The position numbers were made by a program, and so were the translations under genes. 29,328 nucleotides of DNA. It comes from JAGYLJ01 sp964383545 (lineage in GTDB: Bacteria > Patescibacteriota > Minisyncoccia > Phycocordibacterales > UBA12079). Shown here piece by piece: positions 1 through 5,504 of this stretch (the stretch's first letter is position 1; the number at the start of each line of letters is the position of its first letter). The DNA lies in NCBI GenBank assembly GCA_964383545.1, contig CAYLHD010000007.1, forward strand, positions 1 through 29,328, in the 5' to 3' direction. Under the pieces are notes generated by a model. It worked only from the letters and a program-made list of their open reading frames with translations. It did no database searches and was not told where the DNA came from.

Positions 1-151
1 GAAGCATCTCTTTTATTTGAGAATCTATGGAAAGAACCTGTCTTTCTTCTGATTCAATTGATTTACGAGCGTAGAGGCAATATTTTACTTTAATCGTAGG
101 AATAGCTATTTTTTCACTCAAAGTTGTTTTTAAGAGGCTTTCTATCTGCAT
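1..151 (-). CDS. Serine site-specific recombinase, N-terminal 50 residues (runs off window)
   Basis: The minus strand opens with ATG at 151-149 and stays open to the window edge. After about 22 residues comes KYCLYARKS followed by ESEERQVLSIDSQ. This is the N-terminal catalytic signature of the serine recombinase (resolvase/invertase, large serine integrase) family, in which the Ser of YARKS forms the covalent link to DNA. An in-frame TAG at 169-167 and the lack of another start in between support this ATG. No Shine-Dalgarno is visible, and the start lies inside the repeat at 143-201. The C-terminal DNA-binding part is outside the window, so the choice between a large integrase and a small resolvase is inferred from the long N-terminal lead and the wording of the motif. 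Confidence 0.8.
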   Translation of the reverse strand, partial: MQIESLLKTTLSEKIAIPTIKVKYCLYARKSIESEERQVLSIDSQIKEML

Positions 152-201
152 ACCAACACAATACCGCTATGGTTTAGGAAGTCTAGGTTATTTGTTGGTA
201 A
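143..201 (+). repeat. Direct repeat copy 1, candidate attachment site at recombinase start
   Basis: This 59-bp stretch matches 4722-4780 in the same orientation with 5 mismatches, and the last 32 bp (170-201 against 4749-4780) are identical. Identity stops abruptly after 201. An 8-bp inverted pair (TACCAACA with TGTTGGTA) closes this copy. The left end holds the first codons of the recombinase. Serine integrases commonly have their att site next to the integrase gene, so an att function is a reasonable inference. A conserved promoter or operator of the recombinase is the alternative. Confidence 0.7.
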
Positions 202-339
202 GTATCACTTATGTAAGTTTAACAAAATAAATTTGCCTTAATAAATAAAATGTATTGCTATTTCTCAATAAAAGATGTATTTTTAAATATAGGTAGTCCT
301 TTAAAATAATGCTAGTATAGGAAAGGAGGTTGGCTAAAG

Positions 340-453
340 ATGAAAAAAGATAACAAAAAGAAATCCACGAAGAGTATTAATCTGACTATTTTTCTTGTTA
401 AACAGAAAAAAAGAATCACTGGAAAACTTTCTGTCGCAGGAGCTGAGTGCTAA
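340..453 (+). CDS. Candidate RiPP precursor peptide, 37 aa
   Basis: A 37-codon ORF starts 9 nt after the strongest Shine-Dalgarno in the window (AAAGGAGGT, 322-330) and lies directly upstream of a radical SAM/SPASM maturase. The peptide is very basic (10 Lys, 1 Arg). It has a hydrophobic segment INLTIFLV at residues 13-20, a plausible site for binding an RRE domain, and it ends GKLSVAGAEC. Its only Cys is the last residue. A Lys-rich leader with a short C-terminal core fits the layout of ribosomally made, post-translationally modified peptides, but I do not recognise the family. If a thioether forms, Cys37 is the only thiol available. A weak promoter (TTGCTA 255-260, 17-bp spacer, TATTTT 278-283) may drive it. 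Alternative: a small protein unrelated to the maturase. Confidence 0.62.
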   Translation: MKKDNKKKSTKSINLTIFLVKQKKRITGKLSVAGAEC

Positions 454-463
454 CTCACCACGG

Positions 464-504
464 AGATGGCGGTAGAATTTATTTTTTACCGCCATTTATT
501 TTTT
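464..504 (+). terminator. Hairpin plus T tract between precursor and maturase genes
   Basis: Positions 466-474 and 487-495 are perfect 9-bp inverted repeats (ATGGCGGTA / TACCGCCAT). The stem extends with weaker pairs to 464-477 / 484-497 and is followed by TTATTTTTTG. This is a Rho-independent terminator shape inside what should be one operon. Partial read-through would make the precursor mRNA exceed the maturase mRNA, a common arrangement in peptide clusters. Confidence 0.7.
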
Positions 505-517
505 GAAGGAATATAAA

Positions 518-1849
518 ATGGAAACTAAAAATAATTTTTTTAAAATGTCTTCTAAATTCGTTTTTAAAAGGCATGGGGAAGATTTTTATTTCATTGACAT
601 AACAGACAGCTTAAATAATAGGTTCATTGTTGGTAAAGGAGCTGAAAAAGTACTATTTCCTTTACTAAAAGGGAAAAGTAAAGAGGATGTGGCTTTGTCC
701 GTAGGAGTTGATGAAAAATTGATTGAAGAATACGCTTCTTTATTGATTAAGGAAAAAATATTAAAATCTTCTTCTTGTTCTGTTAGTTCTTCTAACCGTT
801 GCTTCAAAATCTTTCCATCTATTGATACTTTGGATGTTATGATTACAAATAAGTGTAATCTCTCTTGTCCACATTGTTTTCCTGATAGTGGAAAAATTCA
901 TTATGATGAAGTTGATATAAAAGTTTGGATTGATGTATTTAAACAAGCAAAAAAATTGGGTGTTTTTGGTTTAAATATTTCAGGTGGAGAACCTTTTTTA
1001 TCAAAAAAGTTGTATAAGATTTTAGAATATCTTCAGTCTGAAAATTATTTTCAAGTAAATTTGAATACTAACGGAACAATTCCAATAGACAGTTATTTAA
1101 AGATTATTTCTAAAACAATATCTCTTGTTCAGGTTAGTCTTGATGGAAACACTAAAAACCATGATTTTTTTCGTGGGCAGAAAGGAAGCTTTGATAAAGC
1201 TGTTTGTACGATAAAAAAGTTACTATCCTATGGTATTGAAGTAGGTGTAGCTTTTTCCTTAGGTGCAAACAACCTTAATCAATTGGATGAAGTTGTATCT
1301 GTTTGTAAGGATTTAGGTGTTAAGCATTTAAGTATTGGTTTCATAAAATCAGCAGGAAGGTCTCTCTGTAATAACTTAGCTATTAACTCAATTTCTTTGT
1401 CTAAAGATAAATTTATAGATAAAATGTTAAGTAAATTCTTAATTTTAAAAAGATTAAAAGGGCTCGAAATTTCCTTCCCTTTTGATTTTAGTGGAGAAAA
1501 AAATGAATTAATAACTCCAGAAAGTTTAATATGTGGAGGAAATATAATTCAATCCATGGCGATCACCCCTAACGGTAATACTACTCCTTGTGGAATGCTC
1601 TTATCAAAAGAATTTTTTTGTGGAAATATCAAGGACTATAAAATTGAGGATATTTGGTTGTCTGAAAAAATGCGAAGTTTTAGACTGTTTCCTCTAAAAA
1701 AAGTTCCTGGATGTTGCGATTGCGATAAAATTCAATATTGCGGTAAACCTTGTTTGGTTCAAATGTTTAGTACTGATAACAACCTTGAATTACCTGATAC
1801 TGGCAGATGTTTAATTACTGAGAAAATTATTTCTCTTGTCAATAAATGA
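518..1849 (+). CDS. Radical SAM/SPASM peptide maturase with N-terminal RRE (PqqD-like) domain, 443 aa
   Basis: The start is ATG 518, because GAAGGA at 505-510 gives it a ribosome site; an in-frame TTG at 503 is less likely. Residues about 10-90 resemble the PqqD/RRE fold that binds leader peptides. The radical SAM cluster motif is C113-x3-C117-x2-C120, followed by a GGEP motif typical of SAM binding. The C-terminal SPASM region has Cys at 339, 358, 368, 399, 402, 408, 412 and 431. The run C399-x2-C402-x5-C408-x3-C412 is the SPASM signature and should bind auxiliary 4Fe-4S clusters. Members of this family make thioether, C-C or related crosslinks in a ribosomal peptide. The substrate is inferred to be the 37-aa peptide just upstream. 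The gene ends in TGA and is followed by a strong terminator. Confidence 0.88.
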   Translation: METKNNFFKMSSKFVFKRHGEDFYFIDITDSLNNRFIVGKGAEKVLFPLLKGKSKEDVALSVGVDEKLIEEYASLLIKEKILKSSSCSVSSSNRCFKIFPSIDTLDVMITNKCNLSCPHCFPDSGKIHYDEVDIKVWIDVFKQAKKLGVFGLNISGGEPFLSKKLYKILEYLQSENYFQVNLNTNGTIPIDSYLKIISKTISLVQVSLDGNTKNHDFFRGQKGSFDKAVCTIKKLLSYGIEVGVAFSLGANNLNQLDEVVSVCKDLGVKHLSIGFIKSAGRSLCNNLAINSISLSKDKFIDKMLSKFLILKRLKGLEISFPFDFSGEKNELITPESLICGGNIIQSMAITPNGNTTPCGMLLSKEFFCGNIKDYKIEDIWLSEKMRSFRLFPLKKVPGCCDCDKIQYCGKPCLVQMFSTDNNLELPDTGRCLITEKIISLVNK

Positions 1850-1850
1850 C

Positions 1851-1900
1851 AAAATCACGCGAATTTTAATTCTAAATTTATATTCGCGTGATTTTATTTT
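1851..1900 (+). terminator. Rho-independent terminator after the maturase gene
   Basis: A perfect 14-bp inverted repeat (1851-1864 with 1882-1895, arm AAAATCACGCGAAT) encloses a 17-nt loop and is followed by a T-rich run. It separates the maturase transcript from the methyltransferase gene, which has its own -10 box. Confidence 0.85.
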
Positions 1901-1920
1901 TTAAAGTATAATAAATTATT

Positions 1921-2688
1921 ATGAAAAATAATGAAAACTGGTGGAAAGAGACATTTTCTGAAACTTACTATTCTTTATGGAATCATGAAGAGAGCAGTTC
2001 ACCTAATATAAAAAAAAGAAAAAATGAGGGCTTAGATTTTTTGACTTTGTTAAATTTAAAAAAAGGTTCTAATCTTTTAGATTTGGCATGTGGTCCAGGT
2101 AGACATAGTATTAATTTAGCTCAAAAAGGTTTTAAAGTTACAGGAGTAGATTATTCCTCTGCTGCACTAAAGATTGCAAAAAAACTTACTAAAGTAAATG
2201 ATGTTTCTGTTACTTTTTTAAAAAAAGACATCAGACTTTTGGATTTGAAACAAAAATTTGAAGCAGTTTTCCTTTTGGGAAATTCTTTTGGTTATTTTAT
2301 AGATAAGGATAATAAAAAAGTTATAAAAAATATAGCAAAACATTTAAAAAAAGACGGGTATTTTATTATTCATACCCTGAATCCTTTACAGGTTATTTCT
2401 GAAGATGAAAAAAACAAAATTTCTGAACATAAAATTTTAGGAGGAAAGTTAAAGATGAAATTAATTTCATTTGATCCTAATACTTTTGTTAGAAAATCTG
2501 TTTGGGAAATAACAAAAGACGGAGAAAAAAAGAATATGGATGTAATCTTACGTTTATATACAGTACCAGAAATTAAAAGAATGTTACTAGAAGAGGGTCT
2601 TGAAATTAAGAAAGTTTTTGGTTCTCTTGATTTGAGTCCTTATGTTACAGATAGCCCCTCCTTGATTATTCTTGCTAAGAAAAAATAA
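1921..2688 (+). CDS. Class I SAM-dependent methyltransferase, 255 aa
   Basis: The protein has the Rossmann-fold methyltransferase glycine motif LDLACGPGRH from residue 53, an acidic end of strand 2 (VTGVDYS) and a GYFIIHTLNP-type strand in the middle, matching the methyltransferase domain 11/25 group. It is soluble with no signal peptide. A TATAAT box at 1907-1912 ends 8 nt before the ATG, so the mRNA is probably leaderless. It sits in the repeat-bounded interval next to the radical SAM maturase, so modification of the peptide or self-protection are possible roles. The substrate cannot be read from sequence. The terminator before it means it is transcribed apart from the maturase. It converges on the MFS gene with only 11 bp between stop codons. 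Confidence 0.8.
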   Translation: MKNNENWWKETFSETYYSLWNHEESSSPNIKKRKNEGLDFLTLLNLKKGSNLLDLACGPGRHSINLAQKGFKVTGVDYSSAALKIAKKLTKVNDVSVTFLKKDIRLLDLKQKFEAVFLLGNSFGYFIDKDNKKVIKNIAKHLKKDGYFIIHTLNPLQVISEDEKNKISEHKILGGKLKMKLISFDPNTFVRKSVWEITKDGEKKNMDVILRLYTVPEIKRMLLEEGLEIKKVFGSLDLSPYVTDSPSLIILAKKK

Positions 2689-2699
2689 TTATTTAATTT

Positions 2700-3911
2700 T
2701 TACAAATTTTGTAGAGTAGGTGTTTTAATTTTTGTATAAAATATAATAGCTGGAATTATTAAAATGGCTAGAATTAAAATTGATGTTTGTCCATTGTAAT
2801 ATTTTGTTATAAATCCTCCTAAAATAACTCCTGAAAAAGCCGCTAAACCAAGGGTTGTGGCTTGAAGAGATCCTAGGGTAGCTCGTATATTTGAAGGAAT
2901 CCCTTTTTGAAAAAAAGTAGAATTCACTGGATTGAAAGCATCCTCTAAACTGTTGTGAGTAAAAATAAACAAAATAGCAAAGATTGGACTCAAAATAATG
3001 CTAGCGGAAAGATATAAAATAAATTGTGCAATATAAACAAGAATTAGATATGTTTTTTGTTCCTTAAATTTTTTTGATATTCTCATAGCTAATAAAGGAA
3101 TAAAAATTCCCACAATAGCCGATATTGAATAAACTATACCCCAATAATTTTCTTTTAGACCTGAATCTAAAAGATACTTCTGTATAGCAACACTACCAAT
3201 TCCAACCAAAGTAATAGTTGCAAAAAATTCTCCTAATATAATATTTCTAGTATTTGAATGATTGGTAAAGAAACTAAATCCTTTTTTTAAATTAATTTTA
3301 AATTGATGGAATTTAGAGTCTTGAGTTATTTCCTTTTTAAAATTTTCTTTGGTAAAAGATAGAATAAGTAGAATAGCAAAAACAATAATAAAACGAAATA
3401 TCCAAATAGCTTGATTGTCTGAAAAGGATAGAAGTAGAGTTGATAATACTCCTGCCAAAACCATTCCGAAGCTATAAAAACTAGATGAAAGAGTGTAGAA
3501 ACGATCTAAATAATCTTCTTTTGAATTTTCAGGCATAAGTTCAATAGCCCAAGCATCATCTGCTCCAGTGCTAAAGGTTGTTAAGATTCCCCATAAAATA
3601 AATAGTGGGATAAGGAGTAAGTAATTGTTAGTAAATATTATTCCTAGTATAACTAATAATTCCCCTAAATTACCTGTAAGAACAGAAAATTTACGACTAA
3701 AAGTGTCAGCAATAACTCCTGTAATTAATTCAAAAAAGATAGGCAAGAAAAAAAGAAGAGAAAGTAAAGTGGAAGCTTTGAAGAAATCAATTCCTTTTTC
3801 ATTGAAATATATAAAGAAAGTTATGCTTGTAATAAAACAAGCTCCTCTTAGAAACTTATAAATAAAAAATGGCCAAAATTCAAGCATTATTTTTCTTTTT
3901 TGTAGATACAT
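2700..3911 (-). CDS. Major facilitator superfamily transporter, about 12 TM, 403 aa
   Basis: The 403-residue protein is almost entirely hydrophobic helices and has the length and two-half layout of a 12-helix MFS permease. The loop after helix 2, GVIADTFSRKFS, is the MFS motif A (GxLaDrxGrk) that governs gating in drug:H+ antiporters and sugar transporters. Start options are ATG 3911 or ATG 3887 (MLEFWPF). Neither has a Shine-Dalgarno, and a TATAAT on the minus strand lies about 45 nt upstream of 3911. It is the only transporter inside the repeat-bounded interval, so export of the modified peptide or immunity is inferred. General efflux is an equal alternative, and no substrate can be assigned. 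Confidence 0.82.
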   Translation of the reverse strand: MYLQKRKIMLEFWPFFIYKFLRGACFITSITFFIYFNEKGIDFFKASTLLSLLFFLPIFFELITGVIADTFSRKFSVLTGNLGELLVILGIIFTNNYLLLIPLFILWGILTTFSTGADDAWAIELMPENSKEDYLDRFYTLSSSFYSFGMVLAGVLSTLLLSFSDNQAIWIFRFIIVFAILLILSFTKENFKKEITQDSKFHQFKINLKKGFSFFTNHSNTRNIILGEFFATITLVGIGSVAIQKYLLDSGLKENYWGIVYSISAIVGIFIPLLAMRISKKFKEQKTYLILVYIAQFILYLSASIILSPIFAILFIFTHNSLEDAFNPVNSTFFQKGIPSNIRATLGSLQATTLGLAAFSGVILGGFITKYYNGQTSILILAILIIPAIIFYTKIKTPTLQNL

Positions 3912-3995
3912 AGAATTTTTTATTTAAATCAATTAAGAATAAGTATTTAATTAGTGTTTATTATAACAAAATTCAAAAAATTGAACATTGGTTTT

Positions 3996-4631
3996 TTATT
4001 CTAAAAATTCTTCAGAAGAAACATTAACTAACTCAGAAGCGCTTTTACCACTTTTTTTCATATAATCTCTAACTAATTTAAAACCGATAGAATAACCTGC
4101 CCATTTTGGAATTTTAGGACTATTATCACCAAAGAACCAAGTTCCATAATCAAAATCTTTAGAAAATAATTCTTCTGAATTTGGGTTTAAATAAAAAGCA
4201 GATTCTTCTTCACTTAAAGCCATAGACCAAGGATAAGGTTCTCCCCCGTTTATTTCAATATCAAAGTGATCAGCTAATCCTTCGGTAATAAAAGCTTCTA
4301 AGAGAGTAGCTTCACTCCAAGAAAAATATATATTTCTAACACTATGATGTACTTCGTGGCTTAGAGTTCTTTTGATTTTGGTTTCTATATCTTTCTCAAT
4401 ATTCTTAAAGTTAGGGTTTATGTGAATTTGTATTAAATCGGAATCACAGGATCCTCCAAGACCAGTTTTAGGAATAGTTAACTTTGAATTATCATCAATA
4501 ATAATCTCTAAATTAGGAATTCCTAGTTTCTTTTCTATTTCAACCAAGACTTCTTTGATAGCTTTTTTTATTTTAGTTTTAAAGGATTCAGAAAAGTTAT
4601 TTTTATGTTTTATCTTTATCTCTGATTGCAT
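3996..4631 (-). CDS. DUF2268-like zinc metalloprotease, 211 aa
   Basis: The protein carries H92-E-V-H-H96, a zincin HExxH site, in the context LSHEVHHSVR. Downstream at about residues 116-121 is EGLADH, whose Glu is the likely third zinc ligand. This layout matches the DUF2268 family of predicted Zn-dependent proteases. There is no signal peptide or membrane segment, so it should act in the cytosol. The -10 box TATAAT (minus strand, 4643-4638) ends 6 nt before the ATG, giving a leaderless mRNA. The peptide cluster otherwise lacks a protease, so leader removal is a plausible but unproven job. It is not adjacent to the precursor and lies on the other strand. Confidence 0.72.
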   Translation of the reverse strand: MQSEIKIKHKNNFSESFKTKIKKAIKEVLVEIEKKLGIPNLEIIIDDNSKLTIPKTGLGGSCDSDLIQIHINPNFKNIEKDIETKIKRTLSHEVHHSVRNIYFSWSEATLLEAFITEGLADHFDIEINGGEPYPWSMALSEEESAFYLNPNSEELFSKDFDYGTWFFGDNSPKIPKWAGYSIGFKLVRDYMKKSGKSASELVNVSSEEFLE

Positions 4632-4680
4632 TGTTTAATTATAGCAAAAAATAAATATAATACGTGGTTCTTAATTATTA

Positions 4681-4730
4681 ATATTCTATTTCTCGTTCAG
4701 AGTCACATTTAGTGGGTTTTGTATCTACAT
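4681..4730 (-). pseudogene. Decayed 5' end of a second recombinase gene
   Basis: Reading minus from ATG 4730, the codons align in register with the first 17 codons of the recombinase at 151-1. ATG, ATA, ACT and AAA are identical, many others differ at one position, and codon 2 has changed from CAG to TAG. Another stop follows at codon 15. Similarity then fades. This is a short, dead remnant of a homologous gene sitting at the same place relative to the repeat. Confidence 0.55.
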
Positions 4731-4780
4731 ACCTACACAGTACTGCTGTGGTTTAGGAAGTCTAGGTTATTTGTTGGTAA
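4722..4780 (+). repeat. Direct repeat copy 2, candidate attachment site
   Basis: Partner of 143-201 (offset 4579 bp). It has the same orientation and the same 32-bp identical right end (4749-4780), then unrelated sequence. In this copy CACAG/CTGTG around 4736-4750 can form a small hairpin. To its right lies an hsdS remnant, whereas the peptide locus lies to the right of copy 1. The recombinase side is therefore conserved while the far side differs, as expected at a crossover site. Confidence 0.7.
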
Positions 4781-4791
4781 CTAAATTACCC

Positions 4792-4878
4792 TTATTTTTC
4801 AAAAATTTCTTTGAGGACTGATTGCATTAGCATTTGTGCATTCTCTTTACTATTTTTTATTTCTTGTTCTAAAATATG
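4792..4878 (-). pseudogene. Remnant of HsdS C-terminus (type I restriction specificity subunit)
   Basis: The minus strand encodes 27 residues ending at TAA 4794-4792, beginning ILEQEIKNSKENAQ and ending QSVLKEIFEK. This matches the usual C-terminal helix of HsdS (LEQxIxxSxxNAxxLMQAVLKEAF). An in-frame TGA at 4881-4879 cuts it off upstream, and no target-recognition domain is present. It shows that a restriction-modification locus once occupied this side of the repeat. Confidence 0.6.
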
Positions 4879-5043
4879 TCAGTTCCAGTTAAAGGAAAAG
4901 AGGGAAGATACACTAATATTAATTGGGATGAATACCAACATTCTAAGGATATAATCGGAGAATATGGTATTTATAAGCATTTAAATCATTATCATGAATA
5001 TACTCCCAAGTATATTTTGAGACAGTCTGAAAATACTGTATAG
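4876..5043 (+). CDS. Hypothetical 55-aa ORF, probably a gene fragment
   Basis: An open frame from ATG 4876 to TAG 5041-5043 encodes a 55-residue polar, Tyr/His-rich peptide (contains GRYTNINWDEYQ and HYHEYTPKYILRQ). It has no Shine-Dalgarno and no signal or membrane segment, and I recognise no family. It begins within the hsdS remnant on the other strand and lies among mobile-element debris, so a broken gene end is more likely than a functional small protein. The word-like composition suggests real former coding. Confidence 0.3.
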   Translation: MSVPVKGKEGRYTNINWDEYQHSKDIIGEYGIYKHLNHYHEYTPKYILRQSENTV

Positions 5044-5093
5044 GTGTCCCATTTGTCTCATTTTGATTATAATAATTTGCGACCCACACACAT

Positions 5094-5122
5094 CAGACAA
5101 CAATCAAAAAAAGTGCTAAGAT
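5094..5122 (+). promoter_or_regulatory. Candidate sigma-70 promoter with no gene after it
   Basis: CAGACA (5094-5099), a 17-bp spacer and TAAGAT (5117-5122) resemble a promoter. Right after it is the 14-bp palindrome AGCCTTATAAGGCT (5123-5136). The next strong signal is the terminator at 5170-5212, with no ORF between. Confidence 0.35.
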
Positions 5123-5165
5123 AGCCTTATAAGGCTTGAGGTGGTTATTACTTAACCCGAGTGGC

Positions 5166-5183
5166 CCGCATTAATAAAAAGCA
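5166..5183 (+). repeat. 18-bp direct repeat, copy 1 (copy 2 at 5356-5373)
   Basis: CCGCATTAATAAAAAGCA occurs at 5166-5183 and again at 5356-5373, 190 bp apart. Each copy runs into a terminator hairpin, and each is preceded by sequence like a tRNA acceptor end. The pair brackets the T-arm element at 5218-5350. Confidence 0.75.
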
Positions 5184-5212
5184 GGATATTTTTTATCCTG
5201 CTTTTTATTAAT
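5170..5212. terminator. Strong bidirectional hairpin terminator
   Basis: A perfect 19-bp inverted repeat (5170-5188 with 5194-5212) with a TTTTT loop has A-rich and T-rich outer arms, so it can terminate in either direction. Confidence 0.75.
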
Positions 5213-5217
5213 TTTGA

Positions 5218-5350
5218 ACAGGGTTCGAACCGAGCGAATACATTTTTCTGGAATGTAATGGAAGAAAAGTATGAGCGAGTGGAGGTTAAGGGAGTGAGAT
5301 ATTTTGTGAGCTTGCGAAATAAAATATCCACGAGAGTGACCGAATCCTGT
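5218..5350 (-). repeat. T-arm-capped double-hairpin element, copy A
   Basis: The ends ACAGGGTTCG (5218-5227) and CGAATCCTGT (5341-5350) pair over 10 bp (one G-U) and look like the two strands of a tRNA T stem and loop. Inside are two hairpins with AT stems: 5238-5272 (ATAC...GTAT) and 5298-5328 (GATATTTT with AAAATATC). On the plus strand it is followed by CCTCTCCGCA, like an acceptor 3' strand. The layout matches 7868-7994 in opposite orientation. Open frames crossing it are not credible genes. Confidence 0.6.
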
Positions 5351-5365
5351 CCTCTCCGCATTAAT

Positions 5366-5402
5366 AAAAAGCACTAGTTTAAAATGTAAATTAGTGTTTT
5401 TT
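5366..5402 (+). terminator. Terminator hairpin, partly decayed
   Basis: A 15-bp stem with G-U pairs (5366-5380 with 5388-5402, core CACTA/TAGTG) ends in TTTTTTCTTT. It starts within copy 2 of the 18-bp direct repeat. From here to the reductase start only a -10 box is seen. Confidence 0.55.
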
Positions 5403-5504
5403 CTTTACACCTTTTCTTTTCTATTTCATGTTTGTTTATCCACAGTCTTTTATGTTCTTTTAATGTTAAAATAAGAGCAGTTTTAATATAATTTTCTCAA
5501 AAAA

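Larger units (their letters stand above)
5129..5212 (+). ncRNA. Possible short untranslated transcript (about 85 nt)
   Basis: The segment lies between a promoter-like site and a strong terminator. It holds a small hairpin, GGTTA/TAACC with loop TTACT (about 5142-5156), and a stretch ending CCCGC like a tRNA acceptor 3' strand. It could be a small RNA or the decayed 3' end and trailer of a lost tRNA gene. I do not recognise an RNA family. Confidence 0.25.

Noticed and set aside
503..517. TTG 503 as the start of the maturase gene
   Set aside because: The GAAGGA ribosome site lies after it and is well spaced for ATG 518.
586..946. Minus-strand ORFs opposite the maturase gene
   Set aside because: Shadow frames of a clear radical SAM gene.
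1847..1849. UGA recoded as an amino acid (as in some related phyla)
   Set aside because: The maturase gene ends at TGA with a terminator directly behind it, and an RF2 gene with SPF is present.
143..4780. The repeats as integron attC sites
   Set aside because: The outer inverted pair does not fit the RYYYAAC/GTTRRRY consensus and the neighbouring enzyme is a serine, not a tyrosine, recombinase.
5152..5374. Overlapping minus-strand ORFs of 67-69 codons
   Set aside because: They lie across terminators, the 18-bp repeat and the T-arm element; no ribosome site, no family resemblance.
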